Under the pieces are notes generated by a model, which was given only the letters and a program-made list of their open reading frames with translations, was not told where the DNA came from and did no database searches. A stretch of 18,814 nucleotides of DNA, taken from Betaproteobacteria bacterium. Lineage in GTDB: Bacteria; Pseudomonadota; Gammaproteobacteria; Burkholderiales; SG8-41. Shown one piece after another: positions 1-6,770 of the stretch. A program made the translations under genes and the position numbers. The number at the start of each line of letters is the position of its first letter. The first letter of the stretch is position 1. The stretch lies in assembly GCA_016177355.1 (NCBI GenBank), contig JACOVL010000088.1:1-18814 (forward strand), read 5' to 3'.

Positions 1-1
1 C

Positions 2-196
2 CCCCAAGGCGCGTTGTGCTCCGTCGTGCTCGGGATCGCATCCTGGATGCTCATGGAGATCTTCGATGCCGACGCTGCGGTTCCGCCGCAACTCGCCGGG
101 CTGCTCGCGAGCATCGCCGGCATGATCGCCGGCTCGCTGCTGCCCCAGTGGTACGGCACGAAGCCGCCGCACGATGCGCACGCCAAAGCGGCTTAG
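2..196 (+). CDS. Sodium:solute symporter family permease, C-terminal fragment
   Basis: Only the last 64 or so codons are present; the gene enters from the left edge in an open frame with no start. The visible peptide has one hydrophobic helix (VVLGIASWMLMEIF), then PPQLAGLLASIAGMIAGSL, a second helix, and a polar tail ending in a TAG at 194-196. This ending, with a PPQLAGLLAS block before the last helix, resembles the C-terminus of bacterial SSS (solute:sodium symporter) proteins, which import small solutes across the inner membrane with sodium. The substrate cannot be judged from this fragment. Any TTG or ATG inside it is an internal codon, because the reading frame stays open to base 2. The next 95 bases contain no gene I can support. 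Confidence 0.6.
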   Translation, partial: PQGALCSVVLGIASWMLMEIFDADAAVPPQLAGLLASIAGMIAGSLLPQWYGTKPPHDAHAKAA

Positions 197-291
197 CCCC
201 GCCGAATCTCGCTCCCGCGTCGCTGCATGACAGACACGATTCTGGTTACGCTGGCGATCCTGGCGGGCGTGGCGGCGCTCGCCGACTCCGC

Positions 292-1245
292 TCAGCCGAA
301 GGCCCGACCGAACTCGGCGATAAACCGCGCTAGCTTCTCTTCCGGCAACCGATTGATGCCGGCCGCGGCATGCCGGCCGCCGCCGCTTTCGAACTTCCGG
401 CACAACTCGTCGGCGCCGAGCGGCCGCTCGATCGCGGCGCGCACGCTGACCACGTAGCCCTCCCCCTTCTTCACCAGCAGCGCATGCGCGCGGCCGGGGT
501 TGCGCCGCGCGAGCCGGTTGGCGTAGATGCCGTAGACGCGCCGGCTCCAGGCCGCATCCGGCAGGATCAGCACCGCGCATTGGTCGGTTTCCTCTTCCGG
601 CTTTATCCGGTCCGCGCGCTCGAGGTCGTCCCGGCACGCCGCGCGCAGCACGTCGAGCACCGGCTCGCCGCTGATGAAATCGCGCGGGTCGCGATAGCGG
701 GACAGCGTCCCGAACAGGTCGCCGGGCGGATAGTGGAGATCTTCCACGGTGTCGCCGTAGGCGTTGTAGTTGAGCGCCTCCCCCAGTTGCCGCAGCTGCA
801 TCACGTCGCCCTCGTCGAGGCCGAGCGTTTCCGCGGCGCGCAACGCCGGCTCGGCCAGATTGTCGCCGAACGCCGCGACCACCGCCCACGGGCGCTGGCG
901 GCCGTTGAGATGGCGATCCACGATGAGGCTGGTGCAGATGTCCGGCGCGGTATCGATGAACGCCTTCAGGTTCGGGTGCCGCGGCACCTCGCCCGCCGCA
1001 TGGTGGTCGAAATACCGGCAACGCGCGCCGGCATCGAGCAGCCGCTTGAGGCCGGCGGCATTCGACCGGAGCGAGATGTCGAGCACGGTGAGCTCGTCGC
1101 CCGCCGCGGCGGTCACGCGGTCCAGCAATTTCACGTCGCGCTTGACCCCGGTGACGATCGCCGCGGCGCGCGGCTCCTCGAGGCGCAGCTGCTGCAACGC
1201 GCACAGCCCGTCGGCGTCGCCGTTGAAGATGTCATAGAATTGCAT
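292..1245 (-). CDS. DHH-family phosphoesterase
   Basis: A 317-residue protein with the two signatures of the DHH phosphoesterase superfamily. Motif I is FNGDADG at residues 7-13, which supplies metal-binding aspartates (D10, D12). The DHH motif is YFDHHAAG, with D80-H81-H82. A glycine-rich DHHA1-type end, ESGGGRHAAAGIN, lies near residue 290. These proteins are manganese-dependent and cytoplasmic, and cleave phosphoester bonds in substrates such as short oligonucleotides (NrnA type), cyclic dinucleotides or polyphosphate. No extra GGDEF, PAS or membrane domain is present, so the substrate is open. The ATG at 1245-1243 gives the natural N-terminus directly before motif I. No ribosome binding site is visible upstream, and the divergent VanZ gene starts only 5 bases away. 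It appears to be a single-gene unit. Confidence 0.88.
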   Translation of the reverse strand: MQFYDIFNGDADGLCALQQLRLEEPRAAAIVTGVKRDVKLLDRVTAAAGDELTVLDISLRSNAAGLKRLLDAGARCRYFDHHAAGEVPRHPNLKAFIDTAPDICTSLIVDRHLNGRQRPWAVVAAFGDNLAEPALRAAETLGLDEGDVMQLRQLGEALNYNAYGDTVEDLHYPPGDLFGTLSRYRDPRDFISGEPVLDVLRAACRDDLERADRIKPEEETDQCAVLILPDAAWSRRVYGIYANRLARRNPGRAHALLVKKGEGYVVSVRAAIERPLGADELCRKFESGGGRHAAAGINRLPEEKLARFIAEFGRAFG

Positions 1246-1250
1246 GGCGG

Positions 1251-2360
1251 ATGGGCACGATGCACGCAGCGGAAGCGCAGCCAGGAGGTTTCTCGCCGCA
1301 CAGCGTGCGGCTGGCGTGGATGCTCGCGCTAGCTTACCTGCTCGTCATCGTCCATGCCAGCCTGCAGCCGTACCGCGGCTGGCGCCTGCCTCCCGACGAG
1401 ATCCTGAGGTTCCTCTCTGCGCCGTGGCCGCACTACATCACGTCCGGCGACATCATCGTCAACCTCGCGGCATACGTCCCGCTCGGCTTCCTGCTCTCCG
1501 TCGGTTTCAGCATGCGCTGCGGGTCCGGGCCAGGCGTGATTTTCTCCGCGTTGTGCGCCGCGGGGCTGAGCCTGACGATGGAATCGGCGCAGATGTTGCT
1601 GCCGGCCCGCATCGCTTCCAACGTGGACCTGCTCGCCAACAGCCTGGGCGCGTTGATCGGGGCCATGGCCGCGCCGCTGTTCGCTCCCACGCGCATACTC
1701 GGCGGCAAGCTCCACGCCGCGCGCCACCGCCTGTTCGTCGAGGGGATGGCGGCCGACGTCGCGCTGGTGATCGCCTGCCTGTGGCTGGTCGCGCAATTCC
1801 ATCCCACCGCGCAGCTCTTCGGCACCGGGAGCATACGCGCCACCTTCGACTTGCCGGCGTATTTCGTGCACGCGCCGCAAACCGCGCTCTCGTTCGAGGC
1901 CGCGGTGGTCCTGTTGAACCTGCTGGGAACCGGGCTCATGATCGCGGCATTCATGCGCGGCGACTCGCGTCACATGCTTGCGATCGGCGCGGTAATCGGG
2001 ACGGCGTTGCTCATCAAGACGACCGCTGCTGCGCTGATCAGGACGACGGCGCCGTTCGCCTGGCTCACGCCGGGCGTGTCGCTCGGGCTGCTGGCCGGCT
2101 GGGTTCTGCTCTACGGCGCGGTCCGCCTGCCGCAGCCGGCGCAGCTTGTTGTCGCGGCGCTCTGCATCGCGCTCGCCACCGCGGCGATCAACCTCGCCCC
2201 CGGCAACCCCTACCAGAGCGTGCCTTTGAAGCTCATCGCCGGCGGCGCGAGTCACTTCCTGAACTTCTCCGGCATCGTGCGCGCGCTCTCCGAGCTGTGG
2301 CCGCTGCTGGCGATCAGCTTTCTCCTCTACGCGCTGGCCGCCCGCCAGCATAAGTTATAA
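1251..2360 (+). CDS. VanZ-like family membrane protein
   Basis: A 369-residue polytopic membrane protein. The first half has the VanZ-like fold: an N-terminal helix, the HASLQPYRGWR turn (near residues 36-46), then NLAAYVPLGFLLSVGF, and ESAQMLLPARIASNVDLLANSLGALIGA with the conserved acidic and asparagine residues of the family. A second set of helices follows, so the protein is about twice the length of a minimal VanZ domain. VanZ is named for teicoplanin resistance, but most homologues have no known function. The ATG at 1251 has only a weak purine stretch before it. A consensus AGGAGG lies inside the frame at 1283-1288, and a GTG follows at 1305, 16 bases later. The real start could be there, just before the first helix, though that spacing is long. 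The stop overlaps the likely promoter of the next gene. Confidence 0.85.
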   Translation: MGTMHAAEAQPGGFSPHSVRLAWMLALAYLLVIVHASLQPYRGWRLPPDEILRFLSAPWPHYITSGDIIVNLAAYVPLGFLLSVGFSMRCGSGPGVIFSALCAAGLSLTMESAQMLLPARIASNVDLLANSLGALIGAMAAPLFAPTRILGGKLHAARHRLFVEGMAADVALVIACLWLVAQFHPTAQLFGTGSIRATFDLPAYFVHAPQTALSFEAAVVLLNLLGTGLMIAAFMRGDSRHMLAIGAVIGTALLIKTTAAALIRTTAPFAWLTPGVSLGLLAGWVLLYGAVRLPQPAQLVVAALCIALATAAINLAPGNPYQSVPLKLIAGGASHFLNFSGIVRALSELWPLLAISFLLYALAARQHKL

Positions 2361-2361
2361 T
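2356..2361 (+). promoter_or_regulatory. Perfect -10 hexamer before the ferredoxin gene
   Basis: TATAAT matches the sigma-70 consensus exactly and overlaps the VanZ stop codon (2358-2360). Transcription would start about 7 bases downstream, at the ferredoxin ATG (2369). No good -35 hexamer is present at 17 bases spacing (2333-2338 reads GCTGGC). The match is seen; promoter activity is inferred. Confidence 0.45.
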
Positions 2362-2368
2362 TTTGACG

Positions 2369-2677
2369 ATGAGCTACTATCAGCGTCATGTCTTTTTCTG
2401 CTGCAACCAGCGCGAGGCGGGCGAGCAGTGCTGCAACAACAACGGCTCGCGGAAGATGCGCGATTACGCCAAGGACCGCGTGAAGAGCCTCAAGCTCTGC
2501 GGTCCCGGCAAGGTCCGCGTCAACCAGTCGGGCTGCCTCGACCGCTGCAAGGAAGGCCCGGTGGTGGTGGTCTATCCCGAGGCGGTGTGGTACACCTACG
2601 TGGACAAGGGGGACATCGACGAGATCATCAACGAGCATCTCGTCCACGGCCGCGTCGTCAATCGGCTGCGCATCTGA
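2369..2677 (+). CDS. Thioredoxin-like [2Fe-2S] ferredoxin
   Basis: A 102-residue cytoplasmic protein opening MSYYQRHVFFCCNQRE, the usual start of small thioredoxin-fold [2Fe-2S] ferredoxins related to the NuoE C-terminal domain. Cysteines are at 11, 12, 21, 22, 44, 56 and 60. In this family one Cys near position 10, one near 22 and the CLDRC pair (C56 and C60 here) bind the cluster. The two adjacent Cys-Cys pairs leave it unclear which one of each is the ligand. The following PVVVVYPE...WYTYV stretch is the typical thioredoxin-like beta region. The protein probably carries single electrons, but its redox partner is not apparent. ATG 2369 is preferred over the in-frame TTG at 2363 because family members begin MSYY. 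There is no Shine-Dalgarno, and the VanZ stop is 8 bases upstream. Confidence 0.9.
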   Translation: MSYYQRHVFFCCNQREAGEQCCNNNGSRKMRDYAKDRVKSLKLCGPGKVRVNQSGCLDRCKEGPVVVVYPEAVWYTYVDKGDIDEIINEHLVHGRVVNRLRI

Positions 2678-2700
2678 AAATCCGCAATGGGTCATGCGTA

Positions 2701-3333
2701 ATGGGCGTTGAAGTCCGCCCGATGCCCGCATCGACGCTCGCGCGCGTCATGATCGCGGGCCCGGCGGGGAAAATCGAGACCGACGTCAACGACCCGGGCG
2801 AGCCGCGCAGCGGCATCGCGCTGATCGCGCACCCCAACCCGCTACAGGGCGGCGCCAAGGACAACAAGGTGGTGACCACGCTCGCCAAGACTTTTTTTGC
2901 GCTCGGCCATCTCGTGGCACGCCCCAATTTCCGCGGCGTCGGCGCTTCCGAAGGCGAGCACGACGAAGGTCGTGGCGAGACCGAGGACCTGCTCGCCGTC
3001 GCGGATCACCTGAAGCGGCAATACGGCGGCCTGCCCCTGGTCCTGGCAGGTTTTTCCTTCGGCGGCTTCGTGCAGTCACGGGTCGCGGAGCGCATGAAGG
3101 TGGAATGCCTGGTGCTGGTGGGGCCGGCGGTCGGCCGCTTTCCCACCGGGGCGGTACCGCCCGGCACGCTGGTGATACACGGCGAGCACGACGACGTGGT
3201 GCCGCTCGCAAGCGTGCTCGACTGGGCGCGCCCGCAGAATCTTCCCGTCGTGGTGGTGCCCGGCGGCGGGCATTTCTTCCACGGCCGGCTGAACCTTCTT
3301 TCCGACATCGTGCTGCGCCACTTCCAGCGCTAG
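2701..3333 (+). CDS. Alpha/beta hydrolase (COG2945-type esterase)
   Basis: A 210-residue cytoplasmic hydrolase. The nucleophile elbow is GFSFGG with Ser119. The acid is in GEHDDVVP (Asp164 or Asp165), and the catalytic His is probably His181 in GGGHFFHGR. HPNPLQGG (residues 44-51) and RPNFRGVGASEG are characteristic of the short, lid-less hydrolases of the COG2945 group, which often sit near dienelactone-hydrolase-like enzymes. The substrate is unknown. The start is uncertain: ATG 2701 lies in a short AATGGG direct repeat with no clear ribosome binding site, and in-frame ATGs at 2722 and 2749 would still leave the fold intact, since the core begins at about residue 17. The frame is open further upstream, but that part runs over the ferredoxin gene in another frame and is not coding. 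It ends 15 bases before the NodI-like gene. Confidence 0.85.
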   Translation: MGVEVRPMPASTLARVMIAGPAGKIETDVNDPGEPRSGIALIAHPNPLQGGAKDNKVVTTLAKTFFALGHLVARPNFRGVGASEGEHDEGRGETEDLLAVADHLKRQYGGLPLVLAGFSFGGFVQSRVAERMKVECLVLVGPAVGRFPTGAVPPGTLVIHGEHDDVVPLASVLDWARPQNLPVVVVPGGGHFFHGRLNLLSDIVLRHFQR

Positions 3334-3348
3334 CGGCCCGTGCGAGCC

Positions 3349-4260
<912 letters not shown>

Positions 4261-4313
4261 ACTGTAACTTATTGTTTTTATTTATATTTATGTTCAGATA
4301 GGAGCGATGGACC
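4261..4313 (+). other. AT-rich spacer between nodI- and nodJ-like genes
   Basis: The first 40 bases (4261-4300) contain only 7 G or C, in surroundings near 70% GC. An AGGAG Shine-Dalgarno at 4300-4304 lies 9 bases before the permease ATG. No convincing -35/-10 pair was found. The spacer may be an internal promoter, an RNA processing site or a translation enhancer; which is not determined. Confidence 0.5.
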
Positions 4314-5099
4314 ATGACCGCCAAAGCCTACGCCGTGCCCGCCTTCAGCCCGCGCCTGCTGCACGTGTGGCGCCGCAATTCCCTGGTGTGGCGCAAGCTC
4401 GCGATCCCCTCGATGCTCGGCAACCTCGCCGACCCCATGCTCTACATGCTGGGGCTGGGCTACGGCCTGGGCGCGATGCTCTCCGAGGTCGGCGGCATGC
4501 CGTACATCGCCTTCCTCGCGGCGGGCACGGTGTGCTCGAGCACCATGATGAGCGCCTCGTTCGAGGTGATGTACTCGGGCTTCTCGCGCATGCACGTGCA
4601 GAAGACGTGGGAGGCGATCATGAACGCGCCGGTGACGCTGGACGACGTGGTGCTCGGCGAGGTGGTATGGGCGGCGAGCAAGAGTTTCCTCTCCGGCATG
4701 GCGGTGCTCGCCGTTGCCTCGGCGCTCGGCCTCGTGCAATCGGCGCTGGCGCTGTGGGTGATCCCCGTCGTGTTCGTGACCGGACTCGCTTTCGCCGGCA
4801 TGGGCCTCATCATGACGGCGTTCTCGCCCAGCTACGATTTCTTCATGTACTACTTCACGCTGGTGGTGACGCCCATGATGCTCGTGTGCGGCGTATTCTT
4901 CCCCGTCTCCCAGCTCCCCGCGCCGTTCCAGGTGGCGACGCAGGCGCTCCCCCTCACCCACGCGGTCGAACTCGCCCGTCCGCTCATGAACGGCGCGGTG
5001 CCCGGCGATATCGCGCTCCACCTGGCGGTGCTCGCGGCGTATGCGGTCGCAAGCTTTTATATCGCGCTGGTGCTGACCCGCCGCCGGCTGTTGAAGTAA
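4314..5099 (+). CDS. nodJ: ABC-2 type permease, NodJ-like
   Basis: A 261-residue inner-membrane protein with six predicted helices and the ABC-2 transporter fold. The opening RRNSLVWRKLAIPSMLGNLADPMLYMLGLGYGLG and the block MPYIAFLAAGTVCSSTMMSASFE are very close to NodJ, the permease of the Nod-factor exporter. VCGVFFPVSQLP is the usual ABC-2 sequence before the last helices. It pairs with the NodI-like ATPase just upstream; two copies of each would form the exporter. No LysR-type nod regulator or nodABC gene is nearby, so a symbiotic role is not suggested. The start at ATG 4314 is supported by AGGAG 9 bases upstream. A closer ATG at 4307 is out of frame. The stop is 9 bases before the HemJ-like gene. 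Confidence 0.9.
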   Translation: MTAKAYAVPAFSPRLLHVWRRNSLVWRKLAIPSMLGNLADPMLYMLGLGYGLGAMLSEVGGMPYIAFLAAGTVCSSTMMSASFEVMYSGFSRMHVQKTWEAIMNAPVTLDDVVLGEVVWAASKSFLSGMAVLAVASALGLVQSALALWVIPVVFVTGLAFAGMGLIMTAFSPSYDFFMYYFTLVVTPMMLVCGVFFPVSQLPAPFQVATQALPLTHAVELARPLMNGAVPGDIALHLAVLAAYAVASFYIALVLTRRRLLK

Positions 5100-5108
5100 A
5101 GTAGCGCC

Positions 5109-5522
5109 ATGCTCTGGGTCAAGGCGCTGCACATCGTCTTCATGGTGACGTGGTTCGCCGGGCTGTTCTACCTGCCGCGCCTCTTCGTCTATCACGCCAT
5201 GACGGAGGACGCCGCGGGGCGCGAGCGCTTCAAGGTGATGGAGCGCAAGCTCTACTACGGCATCATGACGCCGGGCGCGGTGCTGACCGTCGCGTTCGGG
5301 CTGTGGCTGTGGCTGGGCTACGGCAGCTCCGGCGCGTGGCTGCACGCCAAGCTCGCGCTGGTTGCCGTTCTCGTCGCCTATCACCTGTGGTGCGGCAAGC
5401 TGATCAGCGACTTCCAGCACGACCGCAACACGAAAAGCCATATCTGGCTCCGCTGGTTCAACGAGTTCCCGGTCGTCGTCCTGATCGCGGCCGTCATCCT
5501 CGCGGTCGTCAAACCGTTTTAG
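5109..5522 (+). CDS. hemJ: HemJ/CopD-like membrane protein (putative protoporphyrinogen oxidase)
   Basis: A 137-residue protein with four predicted transmembrane helices and the UPF0093/HemJ pattern. His8 lies in the first helix (KALHIVFMVTWFAGLFYLPRLFVYH), Lys81 in the third (HAKLALV), followed by YHLWCGKLISDF and a final hydrophobic helix. In cyanobacteria and many proteobacteria HemJ oxidises protoporphyrinogen IX to protoporphyrin IX in the inner membrane, the next-to-last step of heme synthesis, where HemG and HemY are missing. Family annotation overlaps with CopD-like proteins, so the reaction is inferred from similarity. The gene starts 9 bases after the permease stop with only weak purines before it. 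Its TAG stop shares a G-run with the start of the next gene. Confidence 0.82.
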   Translation: MLWVKALHIVFMVTWFAGLFYLPRLFVYHAMTEDAAGRERFKVMERKLYYGIMTPGAVLTVAFGLWLWLGYGSSGAWLHAKLALVAVLVAYHLWCGKLISDFQHDRNTKSHIWLRWFNEFPVVVLIAAVILAVVKPF

Positions 5523-5536
5523 GGGGGATGACCCCC
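5523..5536 (+). promoter_or_regulatory. Start-codon hairpin of the HIRAN gene
   Basis: Five G (5523-5527), the four bases ATGA, and five C (5532-5536) form a G5/C5 stem in mRNA with the AUG start codon in the tetraloop. The hemJ stop codon TAG (5520-5522) sits directly at the base of the stem, so a ribosome finishing hemJ would open it. The structure is read from sequence; translational coupling is inferred. Confidence 0.5.
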
Positions 5537-5932
5537 GCAAGGTCCGTCTTCGCCGCGCTCGGCCTCGCCGCGACGCTGCATTCCCTCCCCGCCCCGGCGG
5601 CGGAGGCGTTGATCGTCGTGCAGCGCTCCCCGCTCGCCGGGTTCCGGCATTACGACGGCCCGGAGGTATGGCAGGAGATGAAGGTGGGCGACCGGCTCGA
5701 ACTCACGCGGGAGAGCGATAATCCGTATGATGCGGGCGCGATCCGCGTGGCATGGCGCGGCCGCAAATTGGGTTACGTGCCCCGCCGCGACAACGCAGCG
5801 GTCGCGCGCCAGATGGACCGCGGCGCGGCGCTGGAAGCGCGGATCACCGGGCTGAAGGAAAGCCGCAACCGCCGCGTGCGTATCGAGTTCGAAGTCGTCG
5901 TGCCGCTAGCTTCGCAAGGAAATAGTGAATAG
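5528..5932 (+). CDS. Exported HIRAN-domain protein
   Basis: A 134-residue protein with a probable Sec signal peptide: Arg5, a hydrophobic stretch from Val7 to Leu20, and PAPAAEA as cleavage region near residue 25. The rest is one HIRAN domain, about residues 35-115. Its hallmarks are AGFRHYDG, MKVGDRLELTRESDNPYDAGAI, RVAWRGRKLGYVPRRDN and a closing basic/hydrophobic strand. HIRAN is known in HLTF/Rad5-type helicases, where it binds single-stranded DNA 3' ends; standalone small versions are mostly uncharacterised. A signal peptide would put this one outside the cytoplasm, so a DNA role is not obvious. It starts 5 bases after hemJ without a proper Shine-Dalgarno. Its last codons and stop lie inside a short AT-rich direct repeat. 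Confidence 0.82.
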   Translation: MTPARSVFAALGLAATLHSLPAPAAEALIVVQRSPLAGFRHYDGPEVWQEMKVGDRLELTRESDNPYDAGAIRVAWRGRKLGYVPRRDNAAVARQMDRGAALEARITGLKESRNRRVRIEFEVVVPLASQGNSE

Positions 5933-5962
5933 GAAATAGTAAAATTATTCCCTATTTCCTAT
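5918..5962. repeat. AT-rich direct and inverted repeat
   Basis: GGAAATAGT occurs at 5918-5926 and again at 5932-5940, a 14-base period. ATAGGAAATAG (5929-5939) is the exact reverse complement of CTATTTCCTAT (5952-5962), with a 12-base loop. No T-run follows, so it is not a classical terminator. The element supplies the stop codon of the HIRAN gene and ends 19 bases before the next start codon. Confidence 0.8.
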
Positions 5963-5981
5963 CCACTCGTCGGAGGCAGAT

Positions 5982-6770
5982 ATGAAATTCGGACGCTTCG
6001 GGCACCAGGGACGTGTTTTCTTCGGCGCCGTCGAAGGCGACCAGGTCACCGAGCTGGAAGGCCCGATTTTCGAGAACCACAAGATCACGTCGAAGAAGCA
6101 TGCGCTATCCACGCTCAAGACCCTCGTGCCCTGCATGCCGCCGAACTTCTACTGCGCGGGGTTGAACTACGCCGCGCACATCGAGTGGGCCAACCGGCGC
6201 ACCGGCGGCAACCGCAAGGCGCCGGAGAAGGCCGACATCGGCTACCGCTCCAACAACGCGCTCATCGCGACCGGGGAAGCGATCGTGATCCCCGCCGATT
6301 CGGTCGGGCCGGTGGAGTTCGAGGGGGAGCTCGTCGCCGTGATCGGCAAGAAAGCGCGCAACCTCTCCGAGAAGGACGCCCTCTCCTGCGTGCTCGGCTA
6401 CACCCTCGGCAACGACGTGAGCGAGCGCGGCTGGCAGAAGCAGGACCGCACCCTGTGGCGGGCCAAGAACTGCGACACCTTCAAGCCGATGGGGCCGTTC
6501 ATCGTCACCGGCCTCGACCCGATGAAGCTGACGGTTTCGATCCGCGTCAACGGCAAGCCGGCCGCCGAGTACGGCACGGACAAGATGCTGTTCTCCGCGC
6601 AGCACTACATCTCCCGGATCTCGAAGTACATGACGCTCCAGCCCGGCGACGTGGTGTGGCTCGGCACCGACGGCGCGACCGAGCCGGACTTAAAGGACGG
6701 CGACACGGTCGAGATCGCACAGAAGGACATCGGCGTGCTGCGAAACCCCGTCACCCGCGCCAAAGCTTGA
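5982..6770 (+). CDS. Fumarylacetoacetate hydrolase family protein
   Basis: A 262-residue cytoplasmic enzyme of the FAH fold. Metal ligands fit VEFEGELVAVIGKKA (Glu114 and Glu116) and GNDVSERG (Asp145). NFYCAGLNYAAHIEW (55-69) is the substrate-loop region, and LQPGDVVWLGTDGA leads to the end. Family members hydrolyse C-C bonds of acylpyruvates, decarboxylate oxaloacetate or isomerise catechol-pathway intermediates. No catabolic neighbours point to one reaction. The usual GTPxGVG-like loop is replaced by LGTDGATEPDLKDGD, which suggests a subfamily away from well-studied acylpyruvases. ATG 5982 has GGAGG about 6 bases upstream. The TGA stop overlaps the start of the RNA methyltransferase gene. 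Confidence 0.87.
   Translation: MKFGRFGHQGRVFFGAVEGDQVTELEGPIFENHKITSKKHALSTLKTLVPCMPPNFYCAGLNYAAHIEWANRRTGGNRKAPEKADIGYRSNNALIATGEAIVIPADSVGPVEFEGELVAVIGKKARNLSEKDALSCVLGYTLGNDVSERGWQKQDRTLWRAKNCDTFKPMGPFIVTGLDPMKLTVSIRVNGKPAAEYGTDKMLFSAQHYISRISKYMTLQPGDVVWLGTDGATEPDLKDGDTVEIAQKDIGVLRNPVTRAKA

Noticed and set aside
227..457. A 76-codon frame opening MTDTILVTLAILAGVAALA
   Set aside because: The first 20 residues look like a membrane helix, but most of the frame is antisense to the DHH gene and low in complexity. At best it is a remnant.
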